A stretch of 64,000 nt of DNA from Streptomyces sp. NBC_01217 (GTDB taxonomy: Bacteria > Actinomycetota > Actinomycetes > Streptomycetales > Streptomycetaceae). This document shows positions 51,870 to 61,512 of the stretch, piece after piece (positions within the stretch are counted from its first letter, which is position 1; each line of letters begins with the position of its first letter). A program made the translations under genes and the position numbers. The stretch spans positions 6,425,501-6,489,500 of the forward strand of contig NZ_CP108538.1 of the NCBI RefSeq assembly GCF_035994185.1, given 5' to 3'. The notes under the pieces are model-generated. The model worked only from the letters and a program-made list of their open reading frames with translations, searched no databases and was not told the origin of the DNA.

Positions 51870-53483
51870 GTGCCGCAGACCGCCGACGATCTGGACGCCG
51901 TCGCGGTGCGTACCTGGTGCTCACTGGCCCTTCAGGCGCTGGGCCGGGAGCGCGAGGCGATCGACGCGATCAATGTGTACCCCGTCGCAGACGGGGACAC
52001 CGGCACGAACCTCTATCTCACCGTGGAGTCCGCGGCCCAGGCCGTCGAGGCGGTCTTCGCCGCCCACGAGACCGGTACGACCGTGCCCGTCACCGCCGAC
52101 GCGGTACGGGCCATGGCGCACGGAGCACTCATCGGCGCCCGCGGGAACTCCGGCACGATCCTGGCCCAGCTGCTGCGCGGAATGGCGGGAGTGCTGGCCG
52201 ACGGACACGACGCGGACCATCTGCGCCGGGCGCTCACCACGGCCGCCGCGGCCGCCCGGCAGGCCGTCGCCCACCCTGTCGAGGGCACCGTGCTGACCGT
52301 CGCCGCCGCGGCCGCCGAGGCCGCCGGGCGCACGGCGGACGACGCCGGGACCTCGGTGGTCGCACAGGCGGCGTACGAGGGGGCGCGGACGGCCCTGGAC
52401 GCGACCACGGGACAACTCGCCGTCCTCGGCAGGGCAGGCGTCGTGGACGCCGGGGGGCGGGGCCTGGTGACGGTGCTCGGGGCGCTCGTCGAAGCGGTCT
52501 GCGGGCAGGCGCCCGAGCGTACGTACGCGGCCGTGCCCGCGGCCTTCCTCCCCGTGCCGCAGGACTGTGCGGAGGGCGGACCGGCCTTCGAGGTGATCTA
52601 TCTGCTGGAGGCCGCGGACGACGCGGTGGACCGGCTGCGGACCCGGCTCGACGGAATCGGCGACTCGCTCGTGGTCGTGGGCGGCGACGGGCTGTGGAAC
52701 GTCCATGTGCACGTCGACGACGCGGGTGCGGCGGTGGAGGCCGGCGTCGAGGCGGGCAGGCCGTACCGCATCCGGATCACCCACTTCGGCGCGGACCGGG
52801 TGCACCCCCACGCCGAACCCGTACAGCGCGCGGTCGTCGTGGTGGTTCCCGGCGACGGGCTCCGCGCCCTGTGCAAGGAGGCCGGGGCGACGACGGTCCT
52901 GGCACGCCCGGGGGAGCCGCCCGCCAGCGGCGAACTGGTCGACGCGATCCGCCGGGCGCACGCCCGCGAGGTGGTGCTCCTGCCCAACGACGCGGAGCTG
53001 CGCCACACCGCCGCTGCCGCCGCCGAACAGGCCCGCACGGAGGGCGTCCGGGTCGCCCTGATCCCGACCCGGGCCGCCGTCCAGGGCATCGCGGCCCTCG
53101 CCGTCCACGAGCCCGACCGCAGCTTCGACGAGGACGTGGTCGCGATGACCGCCGCGGCCGGCGCCACCCGCTACGCCGAACTGGCCGTCGCCGAGCGGCA
53201 GTCCTGGACCATGGCGGGCATCTGCCAGGCCGGCGACATCCTGGGCCTGATCGACGGCGATGTCGCGGTCATCGGCGAGGACGTACCGCAAACGGCCCGG
53301 AACGTGCTGGACCGCATGCTCGCGGCGGGCGGGGAGCTGGTCACCCTGGTCCTGGGCGAGGCCATCCCCGACAGCCTGGCCGACGCGCTGGAGGAGCATG
53401 TGCGCGAGGGCTATCTGGCGGTCGACACGGTGGTGTACCGGGGCGGCCACCAGTGCGCTCCGCTGCTGATCGGGGTGGAGTAG
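51870..53483 (+). CDS. DAK2/DegV-partner (FakA-like) kinase-domain protein
   Basis: 537 residues from GTG 51870 (GGAGG 8 bases upstream). The N-terminal Dak2/DhaL domain (about 8-200) has the nucleotide/Mg motif NVYPVADGDTGTNLYLTVES, ALIGARGNSGTILAQLLRGM and VDAGGRGLVTVLGALVEA. Middle and C-terminal domains follow (FEVIYLLEAADDAVDRLRTR, WNVHVHVDDAGAAVEAGVEA, VLLPNDAELRHTAAAAAEQA). This is the architecture of FakA, the ATP-binding subunit of fatty acid kinase that works with DegV/FakB acyl carriers. No DegV gene is in the window, so a partner would be elsewhere. The position next to recG is conserved in many Gram-positive bacteria. Confidence 0.92.
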   Translation: MPQTADDLDAVAVRTWCSLALQALGREREAIDAINVYPVADGDTGTNLYLTVESAAQAVEAVFAAHETGTTVPVTADAVRAMAHGALIGARGNSGTILAQLLRGMAGVLADGHDADHLRRALTTAAAAARQAVAHPVEGTVLTVAAAAAEAAGRTADDAGTSVVAQAAYEGARTALDATTGQLAVLGRAGVVDAGGRGLVTVLGALVEAVCGQAPERTYAAVPAAFLPVPQDCAEGGPAFEVIYLLEAADDAVDRLRTRLDGIGDSLVVVGGDGLWNVHVHVDDAGAAVEAGVEAGRPYRIRITHFGADRVHPHAEPVQRAVVVVVPGDGLRALCKEAGATTVLARPGEPPASGELVDAIRRAHAREVVLLPNDAELRHTAAAAAEQARTEGVRVALIPTRAAVQGIAALAVHEPDRSFDEDVVAMTAAAGATRYAELAVAERQSWTMAGICQAGDILGLIDGDVAVIGEDVPQTARNVLDRMLAAGGELVTLVLGEAIPDSLADALEEHVREGYLAVDTVVYRGGHQCAPLLIGVE

Positions 53484-53488
53484 GCCGG

Positions 53489-53526
53489 GCCCGTCCGGCG
53501 GGGGCGTCCTCAATCGCCGGACGGGC
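53489..53526. terminator. hairpin made of inverted repeat copies
   Basis: GCCCGTCCGGCG (53489-53500) and CGCCGGACGGGC (53515-53526) form a perfect 12-bp stem with a 14-base loop, 6 bases after the DAK gene stop. Confidence 0.75.
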
Positions 53527-53591
53527 TTGAATGTGCGTGGCCGGGGCCGTCGGCAAACGCCGGACGGGCTGTCGTCAATCAGCGGACGGGC
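53489..53591. repeat. cluster of CGCCGGACGGGC repeats
   Basis: Four copies of the Streptomyces intergenic repeat with core CGCCGGACGGGC: one inverted (53489-53500), then direct at 53515-53526, 53558-53569 and a variant AGCGGACGGGC at 53581-53591. Two copies carry the same TCAATC before and TTGA after. The last copy covers the end of the TPR gene. Confidence 0.85.
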
Positions 53592-56532
53592 TTGAGTTCT
53601 CCACGTAATTCAGCAGTGCCTCCGCCTCCGAGCGGCGTGACTCGCCCGTCTCGTCCGGTTCGCCGGTCCCGTAGACGGCGAGGACGCTGCGGGCGCGTGC
53701 CCGGGCCGCGTCCGGGCGGCCCAGGTCCGCCTCCAGCCAGGCGGCCATCAGGTCCGCGGCCGTGCGCAGGCCGAGGTAGTCGGGGCCGGCCTCCGCGTAG
53801 CCGACGATCGCCCGGTGCACGTGGTCGAGCGCCTCCTCGAACTCCGGTGCCTCACCCGGCTCGCCCTGGCAGACCTGGGCGATCAGCTCGCCGGTCTGGC
53901 GGTGGGTGTCCGCGAGTTCCGCCAGCAGTTGAGGCGCCTCCTGCGCCGGACCGGCCGCCAGCGCGGCCTCGCACTCCCGCTCGGCCGCCGCCATGAACGC
54001 CCGTGCCGCGTCCGGGCCCGCCTGTCCGTCCCGGATCGCGATCCAGGCCCGCACCCGCAGCGTCCGTACCAGCGCGGGGACATCGCCGAGCTCGCGCCAC
54101 AGCTCTCCGGCCCTGGCGTACGCCTGCTCCGCCTGGGCGTCGAGATCGGCCCGGTAGAGCGCCTGCGCGGCGAGATTGGCGAGCATCGCGTGGTCGTGCT
54201 GCTCGGGCCAGTGACGGGCGATGTCCGCCGCCTTCAGCCAGTGCTCGGCCGCCGCCCGGGGCTCGCGGAGCGCGGTGAGGGCGTCACCGAGCCACCACAG
54301 CGTCTGGACGGCCGTGCCGTCACCGTGATCCTCGGCCGTGATGTCGGGCAGTACGGCCTCCAGCACGGCGGCTGCCTCCGCGGCCCGGCCCAGCTGAAGC
54401 AGCCAGCCGCCGAGCTGATGGCGGGCATGGACCCCGAGCGTCGCGCTCTCGCCGGACTCGTCCGCCCAGTGCGAGGCGTCCAGCGCGTGCTCGGTCGCCT
54501 CGTCGAACTGCCCGGTGCTGCCGAGGATTTCGGCGAGCCGGAGATGCAACCGGGCCTGTCCGGGCGCCGGGACGAACCGCGCCCCGTGCCCCAGAGCGGC
54601 GCGCGCGGCGCGTTCCGCCCGTTCGTACTCGCCGAGCTGCGCGGCGACCCCGGCCGTCTTGGCCTCGAACTCGACGGCGTACCAAGGCAGTCCGGCGTCC
54701 AGGGTCCCGGCCGCGGCCCGCTCGTACAGCTCCAGCGCGCCGTGCGCATCGCCCCGGTACCCGGTGACATCACCGAGGAGATCCAGCGCCTCCGCGACCC
54801 GGGTGGCCACCCTGTCCTGCGCGCCCAGCGGCTCGGCGAAGGCGAGCAGCTCCCGCGCACCCCGTTCGAGAGCGGCGACGGCGGCCTCGGCGGACTCCTC
54901 GTCCGGGGCGTCCTGCACCAGCCGGCCGAGGATGCGGGCCCGGCACGCCAGCACACCGCTCGCCTGACGGGCGGTGGCCGCGCCGTCGGCGTGCAGGGCC
55001 AGTGCCCGGTCCACGAGCGCGGCGATCTCGGTCAGGGCCTCGTCCGCGCCGCCCGGTTCCAGTGAGCGGGCGTACGCGCCCCTGGCCGCCGCGGCGGTGG
55101 CCTCGCCCGGGTCGCCCGCGGCCTCGTACAGCCCGGCGGCGGCCCGGAACGCCGCCATCGCCTCGGCGGGCGGCAGGGAGCCGTACATCGCACGGTGGTC
55201 CTCGACGCATGCGCGGTCGTGGTCCGACAGCCCCTCCGCGGCCCCGCCCGGCTCCGCGGCCCGGCGGGCGACGGTCTGCCAGGCAGCTCCGGCGTCCGGG
55301 TGCTGGGCGTCGGAGAGGCGGTGCGCCTCGGCCAGCAGACCGGCCAGGCCGAGCTCCGCGTCCGGCCGCGCCCCCGGAACCGTCCTCGGGGCGGCGTCCG
55401 GCTCCTCGGACGGGGCCGTGAGCAGTGCAGCCCGTATGCCGAGCGGCAGCCGCTCCAGCAGCGGCTTGCGGTCCAGCCGCTCCCGTACCAGGCCGCTGAC
55501 CTGCGTATTGCCATTGCGCTCGTCGAAACGAGCGGCCAGCTCCAGCGCCTGCGTACGGGCGTGCACGGCCAGCGAGGACGCCGTCCACTCGGTTCCCGCG
55601 GGCCCCGGCACGGACTGCGCGCCGTGGCCGAGCGAGGTCAGCCGGTCCATCAGCACGGCGGTCACGGCCAGGAAGTCCATCAGACTGCCCGGGTTCCCGG
55701 TGTCGGTGAAGTACGCGGGCCGCTCGGCGATGATTTCGAGGGCCCGGGCCTCGTTGCCCGTCAGGGCGCAGAATTCGATGTGCAGGGCCGCCGAGTCCCG
55801 CATGCTCTCCATCGACCGGACCATCCGGTACCCGCGCAGATGATGGGCGCGGGCCTGATCCGCGCGGCCCGTCCGCAGCAGCGGGAGCAGCGACGCCGCC
55901 AGCACCGCATGCGGCTCATGAGCACAGGTGTGCTCCCCGCCCAGCACCGGAGCCCAGGTCTCCAGGGCCTCGGCGTCCAGGCCCCGCTGCACCTGCCAGC
56001 CGCCCTGTTCGTGCAGCTCACAGGCGTGGCAGTTGGCCATCCGGTCCCGGTCGGCCGCCTGCCAGGCGGCATACGCACGCTCGGCCCGCTCCAGGTCGCC
56101 CAGGTGCCGGGCGATCTCCAGCTCGCCCTGGCGCACCGCACGCTCGGAGTGACCGGCGAGCCGGTAGCGGCGCTCCATCTCGCTCTGCCACTTCTCGATG
56201 GCGGCGAGCGGGATGTGCGGCTGGTCGACCATGGAGCTGGAGACCCACTTGAACATCCAGAACAGATGGTGGGTCATGAACGCGCTGAAATCACCGGGCT
56301 GTTCGTCCCACATGCGCAGCAGCCGCGCGAAGGGCACGAACATCTTGTCCTTCTCGGAGCTGTAGTTGTAGACCTGCAGCTGATGGGTGAGCGCCTCGAT
56401 GATCAGGGCGGCGTCCCCGGTCTGCTCGGCCTCGCCCAGCAGCCGCTCCGCGCGGGCATTGCGCGCGGGGCCCTCCGGCTCCTCGTCGTTCTCCCGCAGG
56501 GCCTGGCGGATCGTGGTGCTGTCGAGGCTCAT
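53575..56532 (-). CDS. large TPR-repeat protein paired with HSP90-like ATPase
   Basis: 985 residues from ATG 56532, overlapping the stop of the HSP90-like gene as ATGA. It is almost entirely alpha-helical with many degenerate tetratricopeptide repeats. Examples are AEILGSTGQFDEATEHALDA, GGWLLQLGRAAEAAAVLEAV, LGDALTALREPRAAAEHWLK and ANLAAQALYRADLDAQAEQA. The N-terminal 100 residues (ALTHQLQVYNYSSEKDKMFV) are family-specific, and there is no enzymatic motif, signal peptide or membrane helix. Translational coupling to an HSP90-like gene suggests a dedicated co-chaperone or client adaptor, echoing TPR co-chaperones of eukaryotic Hsp90. The last residues SSPSAD are encoded by an intergenic repeat copy. 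The function is inferred from the pairing. Confidence 0.88.
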   Translation of the reverse strand: MSLDSTTIRQALRENDEEPEGPARNARAERLLGEAEQTGDAALIIEALTHQLQVYNYSSEKDKMFVPFARLLRMWDEQPGDFSAFMTHHLFWMFKWVSSSMVDQPHIPLAAIEKWQSEMERRYRLAGHSERAVRQGELEIARHLGDLERAERAYAAWQAADRDRMANCHACELHEQGGWQVQRGLDAEALETWAPVLGGEHTCAHEPHAVLAASLLPLLRTGRADQARAHHLRGYRMVRSMESMRDSAALHIEFCALTGNEARALEIIAERPAYFTDTGNPGSLMDFLAVTAVLMDRLTSLGHGAQSVPGPAGTEWTASSLAVHARTQALELAARFDERNGNTQVSGLVRERLDRKPLLERLPLGIRAALLTAPSEEPDAAPRTVPGARPDAELGLAGLLAEAHRLSDAQHPDAGAAWQTVARRAAEPGGAAEGLSDHDRACVEDHRAMYGSLPPAEAMAAFRAAAGLYEAAGDPGEATAAAARGAYARSLEPGGADEALTEIAALVDRALALHADGAATARQASGVLACRARILGRLVQDAPDEESAEAAVAALERGARELLAFAEPLGAQDRVATRVAEALDLLGDVTGYRGDAHGALELYERAAAGTLDAGLPWYAVEFEAKTAGVAAQLGEYERAERAARAALGHGARFVPAPGQARLHLRLAEILGSTGQFDEATEHALDASHWADESGESATLGVHARHQLGGWLLQLGRAAEAAAVLEAVLPDITAEDHGDGTAVQTLWWLGDALTALREPRAAAEHWLKAADIARHWPEQHDHAMLANLAAQALYRADLDAQAEQAYARAGELWRELGDVPALVRTLRVRAWIAIRDGQAGPDAARAFMAAAERECEAALAAGPAQEAPQLLAELADTHRQTGELIAQVCQGEPGEAPEFEEALDHVHRAIVGYAEAGPDYLGLRTAADLMAAWLEADLGRPDAARARARSVLAVYGTGEPDETGESRRSEAEALLNYVENSSPSAD

Positions 56533-58436
56533 CGGCCGTCCTCCTGGGGGTCCGCGGGGGAGTGTCCCGGTGCCGCGGGATGGGTGGCCCACTCCAGCAG
56601 GCCGATGAACGCCCGGTTCAGCAGTGCCGAATCGGAGGGCCGCAGCGGGCGCTGCGCCATCAGCAGCGCCTGCCCGTACAGCGCCTCCGTCGCGGTCGCG
56701 GCCAGTTCCGGGCTGTCCAGCGAACCGATCCGCCGGATCAGCGGATTCAGATGGTTCAGCACGAGCCGGGCGCGTGGCGCACTGCCGCGCAGCGAGCCGA
56801 GGATGCCCGCCCACAGATCGTCCGCCTGCCCCTCCGCCTCGGCGCGGGCCTGCTCATGGCGGGCCGCCCGGTCGTCGAGATGCAGCGCGGGCACGGTCAG
56901 CGGATGGAAGGCACGCAGCGCCACATCGCAGCCCAGCGGGTCCAGCCGGGCACGGGCCGCGGCCAGGAAGGCGCCGAGCGCCAGCTCCTGCGCCGGATCG
57001 ACGGAGTCCAGATGCGCGGTGACGGTATCGGCGTCCAGCTCCGCGACCGCCGTCCCCGGCCGCACCGAAGGCAGCCGCTCGACCAGCTCGGTGTCGTACG
57101 TGTAGCCGCCGTTGACCACCCCGATGCCCTGCGCCGAGGCGATCGGCGCGACCTGCCGGAACTCCTCCACGGTCCGCGTGAAGTGCACCACCGGGTGGCG
57201 CCGGGCGAACTCCTCCAGCGACAGACGCCCGTCCGTCGTCTCGAACGGCAGCCACGGCAGCATCGTGCGCAGCATGGCGCCGTCGTGCCGGGCGAGCGAC
57301 TTAACCCCCAGGTGGTGCACGGACAGGAACTCCGCGAGCCGCTCCGGATCACCCGCCGCAAGCCCCGTGAGCCAGTCCCTGATCCGGTCGCCGAGCGCCT
57401 CCCGCACCGCGGCGAGGGTCTCGTCCGCGTACAGCGCCTCGCGAGAGGCGGTGGGCCGCAGGCTGTCCGTGTCGATGACACAGCGCACGAAGAACGCCCA
57501 GTCGGGCAGCAGTTCATCGGCCCGGTCCGTCAGCAGCATCCCCTTCAGATGCACCCGGTGGCCCGCACGCTGCGCCGGACTGACGGCGGACGGCAGTACG
57601 TAGGCGACACCGCGGATACCCGCGAGCGGCAGATCCAGATCGATCGCGTCGAGCGGCGAGAAACCGAACTGCTCGTGGCAGTGGCGCCCGAGCGCCACCC
57701 GCCGCGCCGCCGGGCTCGGATACGGGCGGTCCCACGGCGCCGGAAGCGCGGTGACGGCCGCTTCGCCGACCCGTACGTCGTACGGCAGCAGTGAGCCGAA
57801 GTCACGGGCGAGGGAGAGGACCCGCTCCTCGGTGAGCCAGTCCGCGCTGCCGGGGCGGGCGGTCAGATGCACGGTGGTGCCGGGCTCCGGGCGTGCGCTG
57901 TCGGGCAGCGTACGGACGGTGTACGAACCGTCGTCGCGGGCGCACCACTCCACGGGCGGCGCACCGGGTGTCCGCGCCGACCGGCTGACCACCCGGATCT
58001 CGGCCGCGACGACGAAGCACGCCAGCAGCCCGATGCCGAACTGGCCGAGGAACTCGGCACGTGCCGAGGCCAGCCCCTCGGCACCGTCGCGTTTGGAACT
58101 GCGGCCGATCGTCGCGAGCAGGCTGTGCACATCGGTCTCGGTCAGACCGATCCCGCTGTCCTCGACCCGCAGCCGCCCGCCGTCCGCGTACAGCCGCACC
58201 AGCGCGGGCGCGTCGGGCTGCTCGGCGCGACGGGCCGTGATCGCGTCCACGGCGTTCTGGAGCAGCTCGCGGAGGTAGACACGAGGGGAGGAGTAGAGAT
58301 GGTGGGAGAGGAGATCGACCAGTCCGCGCAGATCCACCTGGAAGGTGTGCGGCGACCGGTCGGAGAGGGGCTCGGAGTGCCCGGAGTACTCGGAAGAATC
58401 GGGGGACGCGGAATTCGCTGAGGTCTCAGATGTCAT
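56529..58436 (-). CDS. HSP90-family (HtpG-like) ATPase
   Basis: 635 residues from ATG 58436, close to E. coli HtpG length. The GHKL ATPase domain has N-box VYLRELLQNAVDAITARR (catalytic Glu57, Asn61), G1 RVEDSGIGLTE (Asp93), GRSSKRD and the G2/lid block LGQFGIGLLACFVVA. The middle domain has HRVHLKGMLLTDRADELLPD and the catalytic-arginine loop DSLRPTASREALYADE, both typical of HSP90. The C-terminal third diverges strongly from HtpG. No canonical MEEVD exists. It is an active-looking chaperone ATPase, and the coupled TPR gene implies a specialised HSP90/TPR system. The recG gene is divergent, so the 175-base gap holds both promoters. Confidence 0.92.
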   Translation of the reverse strand: MTSETSANSASPDSSEYSGHSEPLSDRSPHTFQVDLRGLVDLLSHHLYSSPRVYLRELLQNAVDAITARRAEQPDAPALVRLYADGGRLRVEDSGIGLTETDVHSLLATIGRSSKRDGAEGLASARAEFLGQFGIGLLACFVVAAEIRVVSRSARTPGAPPVEWCARDDGSYTVRTLPDSARPEPGTTVHLTARPGSADWLTEERVLSLARDFGSLLPYDVRVGEAAVTALPAPWDRPYPSPAARRVALGRHCHEQFGFSPLDAIDLDLPLAGIRGVAYVLPSAVSPAQRAGHRVHLKGMLLTDRADELLPDWAFFVRCVIDTDSLRPTASREALYADETLAAVREALGDRIRDWLTGLAAGDPERLAEFLSVHHLGVKSLARHDGAMLRTMLPWLPFETTDGRLSLEEFARRHPVVHFTRTVEEFRQVAPIASAQGIGVVNGGYTYDTELVERLPSVRPGTAVAELDADTVTAHLDSVDPAQELALGAFLAAARARLDPLGCDVALRAFHPLTVPALHLDDRAARHEQARAEAEGQADDLWAGILGSLRGSAPRARLVLNHLNPLIRRIGSLDSPELAATATEALYGQALLMAQRPLRPSDSALLNRAFIGLLEWATHPAAPGHSPADPQEDGR

Positions 58437-58610
58437 CGTCGCAGCGCCGGTGGGGGGACTGGCGACGGCGCGGGTCGGGCGATCCCGTCGAAGGTGATCG
58501 CGAGCCGGAAGCGTGGGAGCCGATCCTAGGGGCGTGGCGATGATTCCGACCAGGGGATTCCGGCGTTCCGCGTGGTGCCCGCCGGACATCTGTCAGTGGT
58601 GTGGTGTGCA

Positions 58611-60821
58611 ATGGATCGCGTGTCTGCGTTCGATGAACCCCTCAAGAAGCTGCTCGGCGGAGCCACCGCGAAGGTGATGGCCGACCACCTCGACCTGCAC
58701 ACGGTCGGTGATCTGCTGCACCACTACCCGCGGCGGTACGAGGAGCGCGGCCGGCTGACGGCGCTGACCGACCTCCCGCTGGACGAGCATGTGACCGTGG
58801 TCGCCCAGGTCGCCGACGCCCGCGTCATGATGTTCAACAACGGCCGCGGCAAGCGCCTCGAAGTGACCCTCACCGACGGCAGCGGCCGCCTCCAGCTGGT
58901 CTTCTTCGGCCACGGCGTCCACAAGCCGCACAAGGAGCTGCTGCCCGGCCGGCGCGCGATGTTCGCGGGCAAGGTCTCCGTCTTCAACCGGAAGATGCAG
59001 CTCGCCCACCCCACGTACCAGCTGCTGGACGCCGAGTCCATCGACGGGGCCGAGGCCACGGAAGCGGTGGACGCGTTCGCCGGGCGGCTGCTGCCGATCT
59101 ACCCGGCCTGCAAGCAGTTGGACTCGTGGCGGATCGCCAAGGCCGTCGACACCGTGCTGCCCAGCGCTCAGGAGGCCGTCGACCCGCTGCCGGCCGCGCT
59201 GCGCGAGGGCCGCGGCTTCACCCCGCTCCCCGAAGCGCTGCTGAAGGTCCACCGCCCGCAGACCAAGGCGGACATCGCCCAGGCCAGGGACCGGCTGAAG
59301 TGGGACGAGGCCTTCGTCCTCCAGGTCGCGCTGGCCCGCCGCAGGTACGCCGACACCCAGCTCCCGGCAGTGGCCCGCAGACCCCGGCCCGGCGGACTGC
59401 TCGACGCCTTCGACGCGAAGCTGCCCTTCACCCTCACGGAAGGACAGCAGAAGGTCTCCAAGGAGATCTTCGACGACCTGGCGACCGAGCACCCGATGCA
59501 CCGGCTGCTCCAGGGCGAGGTCGGGTCCGGGAAGACCCTGGTCGCGCTGCGCGCGATGCTCGGCGTCGTCGACGCGGGCGGGCAGGCCGTCATGCTCGCG
59601 CCCACCGAGGTCCTCGCCCAGCAGCACCACCGGTCCGTCGTCGAGATGATGGGCGAGCTGGCAGAGGGCGGAATGCTCGGCGGCTCCGACCTCGGTACGA
59701 AGGTGGTGCTGCTCACCGGATCCATGGGGACGGCGGCCCGCCGGCAGGCACTGCTCGACCTCGTCACCGGCGAGGCCGGGATCGTGATCGGCACCCATGC
59801 GCTGATCGAGGACAAGGTGCAGTTCCACGACCTGGGCCTGGTCGTCGTCGACGAACAGCACCGCTTCGGGGTGGAGCAGCGCGACGCCCTGCGTTCCAAG
59901 GGGAAGCAGCCGCCGCATCTGCTGGTCATGACCGCGACGCCCATTCCCCGCACGGTCGCCATGACCGTCTTCGGTGACCTGGAGACCTCCGTACTGGACC
60001 AGCTCCCGGCCGGCCGCTCGCCGATCGCCAGCCATGTCGTCCCCGCCAAGGACAAGCCGCACTTCCTCACCCGCGCCTGGGAACGGGTCCGCGAAGAGGT
60101 GGAGAACGGGCACCAGGCCTATGTGGTCTGCCCCCGCATCGGCGACGACGAGGAGGAGGCGGCCAGGGCGGGGAAGAAGAAGGCGGCCGAGGACGACGGC
60201 GAGAAGCGCCCGCCGCTCGCCGTTCTGGAGATCGCCGAACAGCTCACCAAGGGCCCGCTCGCCGGTCTGCGCATCGAGGTGCTGCACGGCAGGATGAATC
60301 CCGACGACAAGGACGACGTGATGCGCCGCTTCGCCGCGGGCCAGGTCGACGTCCTCGTCGCCACCACCGTCATCGAGGTCGGAGTCAACGTCCCCAACGC
60401 CACCGCCATGGTGATCATGGACGCCGACCGGTTCGGGGTCTCCCAGCTCCACCAGCTGCGCGGCCGGGTCGGCCGTGGCTCCGCCGCCGGGCTCTGTCTG
60501 CTGGTCAGCGAGGCACACGAGGCGAGCCCCGCCCGCGCCCGCCTCTCCGCCGTCGCCGCCACGCTCGACGGCTTCGAGCTGTCCCGGATCGACCTCGAAC
60601 AGCGTCGCGAGGGCGATGTGCTCGGCCAGGCCCAGTCCGGGGTCCGCTCCTCGCTGCGGATGCTCACTGTCATCGACGACGAGGAGGTCATCGCCGCCGC
60701 CCGCGAGGAGGCCGTCGCGGTCGTCACCGCAGACCCGGAGCTGGAACACCTGCCCGAGCTGCGGACCGCGCTGGACGCGCTGCTCGACAAGGAGCGCGAG
60801 CAGTACCTCGACAAGGGCTGA
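58611..60821 (+). CDS. recG: ATP-dependent DNA helicase RecG
   Basis: 736 residues from ATG 58611; GTG 58620 is possible. The N-terminal wedge/OB domain (about 1-260) includes LLHHYPRRYEERG and RLQLVFFGHGVHKPHKELLP. Superfamily 2 helicase motifs are LTEGQQKVSKEI (Q-like), GEVGSGKTLVALRAML (I), APTEVLAQQHHRSVVEMM (Ia), VVDEQHRFGVEQRDAL (II, DEQH) and MTATPIPRTVAMTVFGDLE (III). The C-terminal motifs VIEVGVNVPNATAMVI (V) and QLRGRVGRGSAAGLCLLV (VI) follow. A charged insert rich in Lys/Glu/Ala (about 510-535) is usual in actinobacteria. It remodels stalled forks and recombination intermediates. Confidence 0.97.
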   Translation: MDRVSAFDEPLKKLLGGATAKVMADHLDLHTVGDLLHHYPRRYEERGRLTALTDLPLDEHVTVVAQVADARVMMFNNGRGKRLEVTLTDGSGRLQLVFFGHGVHKPHKELLPGRRAMFAGKVSVFNRKMQLAHPTYQLLDAESIDGAEATEAVDAFAGRLLPIYPACKQLDSWRIAKAVDTVLPSAQEAVDPLPAALREGRGFTPLPEALLKVHRPQTKADIAQARDRLKWDEAFVLQVALARRRYADTQLPAVARRPRPGGLLDAFDAKLPFTLTEGQQKVSKEIFDDLATEHPMHRLLQGEVGSGKTLVALRAMLGVVDAGGQAVMLAPTEVLAQQHHRSVVEMMGELAEGGMLGGSDLGTKVVLLTGSMGTAARRQALLDLVTGEAGIVIGTHALIEDKVQFHDLGLVVVDEQHRFGVEQRDALRSKGKQPPHLLVMTATPIPRTVAMTVFGDLETSVLDQLPAGRSPIASHVVPAKDKPHFLTRAWERVREEVENGHQAYVVCPRIGDDEEEAARAGKKKAAEDDGEKRPPLAVLEIAEQLTKGPLAGLRIEVLHGRMNPDDKDDVMRRFAAGQVDVLVATTVIEVGVNVPNATAMVIMDADRFGVSQLHQLRGRVGRGSAAGLCLLVSEAHEASPARARLSAVAATLDGFELSRIDLEQRREGDVLGQAQSGVRSSLRMLTVIDDEEVIAAAREEAVAVVTADPELEHLPELRTALDALLDKEREQYLDKG

Positions 60822-60927
60822 CGGGGGGAGACGGGCGCGCGGGCCCGATCCGCCACGACGCCATATCGTGGGTGGCACGGCGCCGCAGCACCCTGTGGGC
60901 CACCCACGAACCGAGGACCAGACACCC

Positions 60928-61512
60928 ATGACCCGCGTGATCGCCGGCTCGGCCGGCGGACGCCGCCTGGCCGTCCCGCCCGGCACCGGCACCCGCCCCA
61001 CCTCCGACCGTGCACGCGAGGGCCTCTTCTCCACCTGGGAAGCCCTCCTGGGCAGCCTCCACGGCATCCGTATCGCGGATCTGTACGCGGGCTCCGGCGC
61101 AGTCGGCCTGGAGGCGCTCTCCCGCGGCGCGGTCCACGCCCTGCTCGTCGAGGCCGATGCCAAGGCCGTCCGCACCGTCCGGGACAACGTCCGCACACTC
61201 GGTCTGCCCGGCGCCGAGGTCCGTACCGGCAAAGCGGAACAGATCGTGACAGGACCGGCGCCCGCGGAGCCGTACGACGTGGTGTTCCTGGACCCGCCGT
61301 ACGCCGTGACCGACGGCGATCTTGGCGAGATACTGCTCACACTCCGTGCCCAGGGGTGGCTCACAGCCGATGCCCTCGTCACCGTGGAACGCAGCACCAG
61401 AGGCGGAGAATTCAACTGGCCCAAGGGATTCGAGCCACTGCGGGCCCGTCGCTACGGCGAGGGAACGCTTTGGTACGGTCGCGCCGCCTCTACGTGCGAA
61501 GACGCACGATGA
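60928..61512 (+). CDS. rsmD: 16S rRNA (guanine(966)-N(2))-methyltransferase RsmD
   Basis: 194 residues from ATG 60928. [17 protein letters not shown] near the start, [20 protein letters not shown] motif [21 protein letters not shown], and catalytic motif [12 protein letters not shown]. It methylates G966 of 16S rRNA. The stop overlaps the coaD start (ATGA), the usual rsmD-coaD coupling. Confidence 0.96.
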   Translation: MTRVIAGSAGGRRLAVPPGTGTRPTSDRAREGLFSTWEALLGSLHGIRIADLYAGSGAVGLEALSRGAVHALLVEADAKAVRTVRDNVRTLGLPGAEVRTGKAEQIVTGPAPAEPYDVVFLDPPYAVTDGDLGEILLTLRAQGWLTADALVTVERSTRGGEFNWPKGFEPLRARRYGEGTLWYGRAASTCEDAR

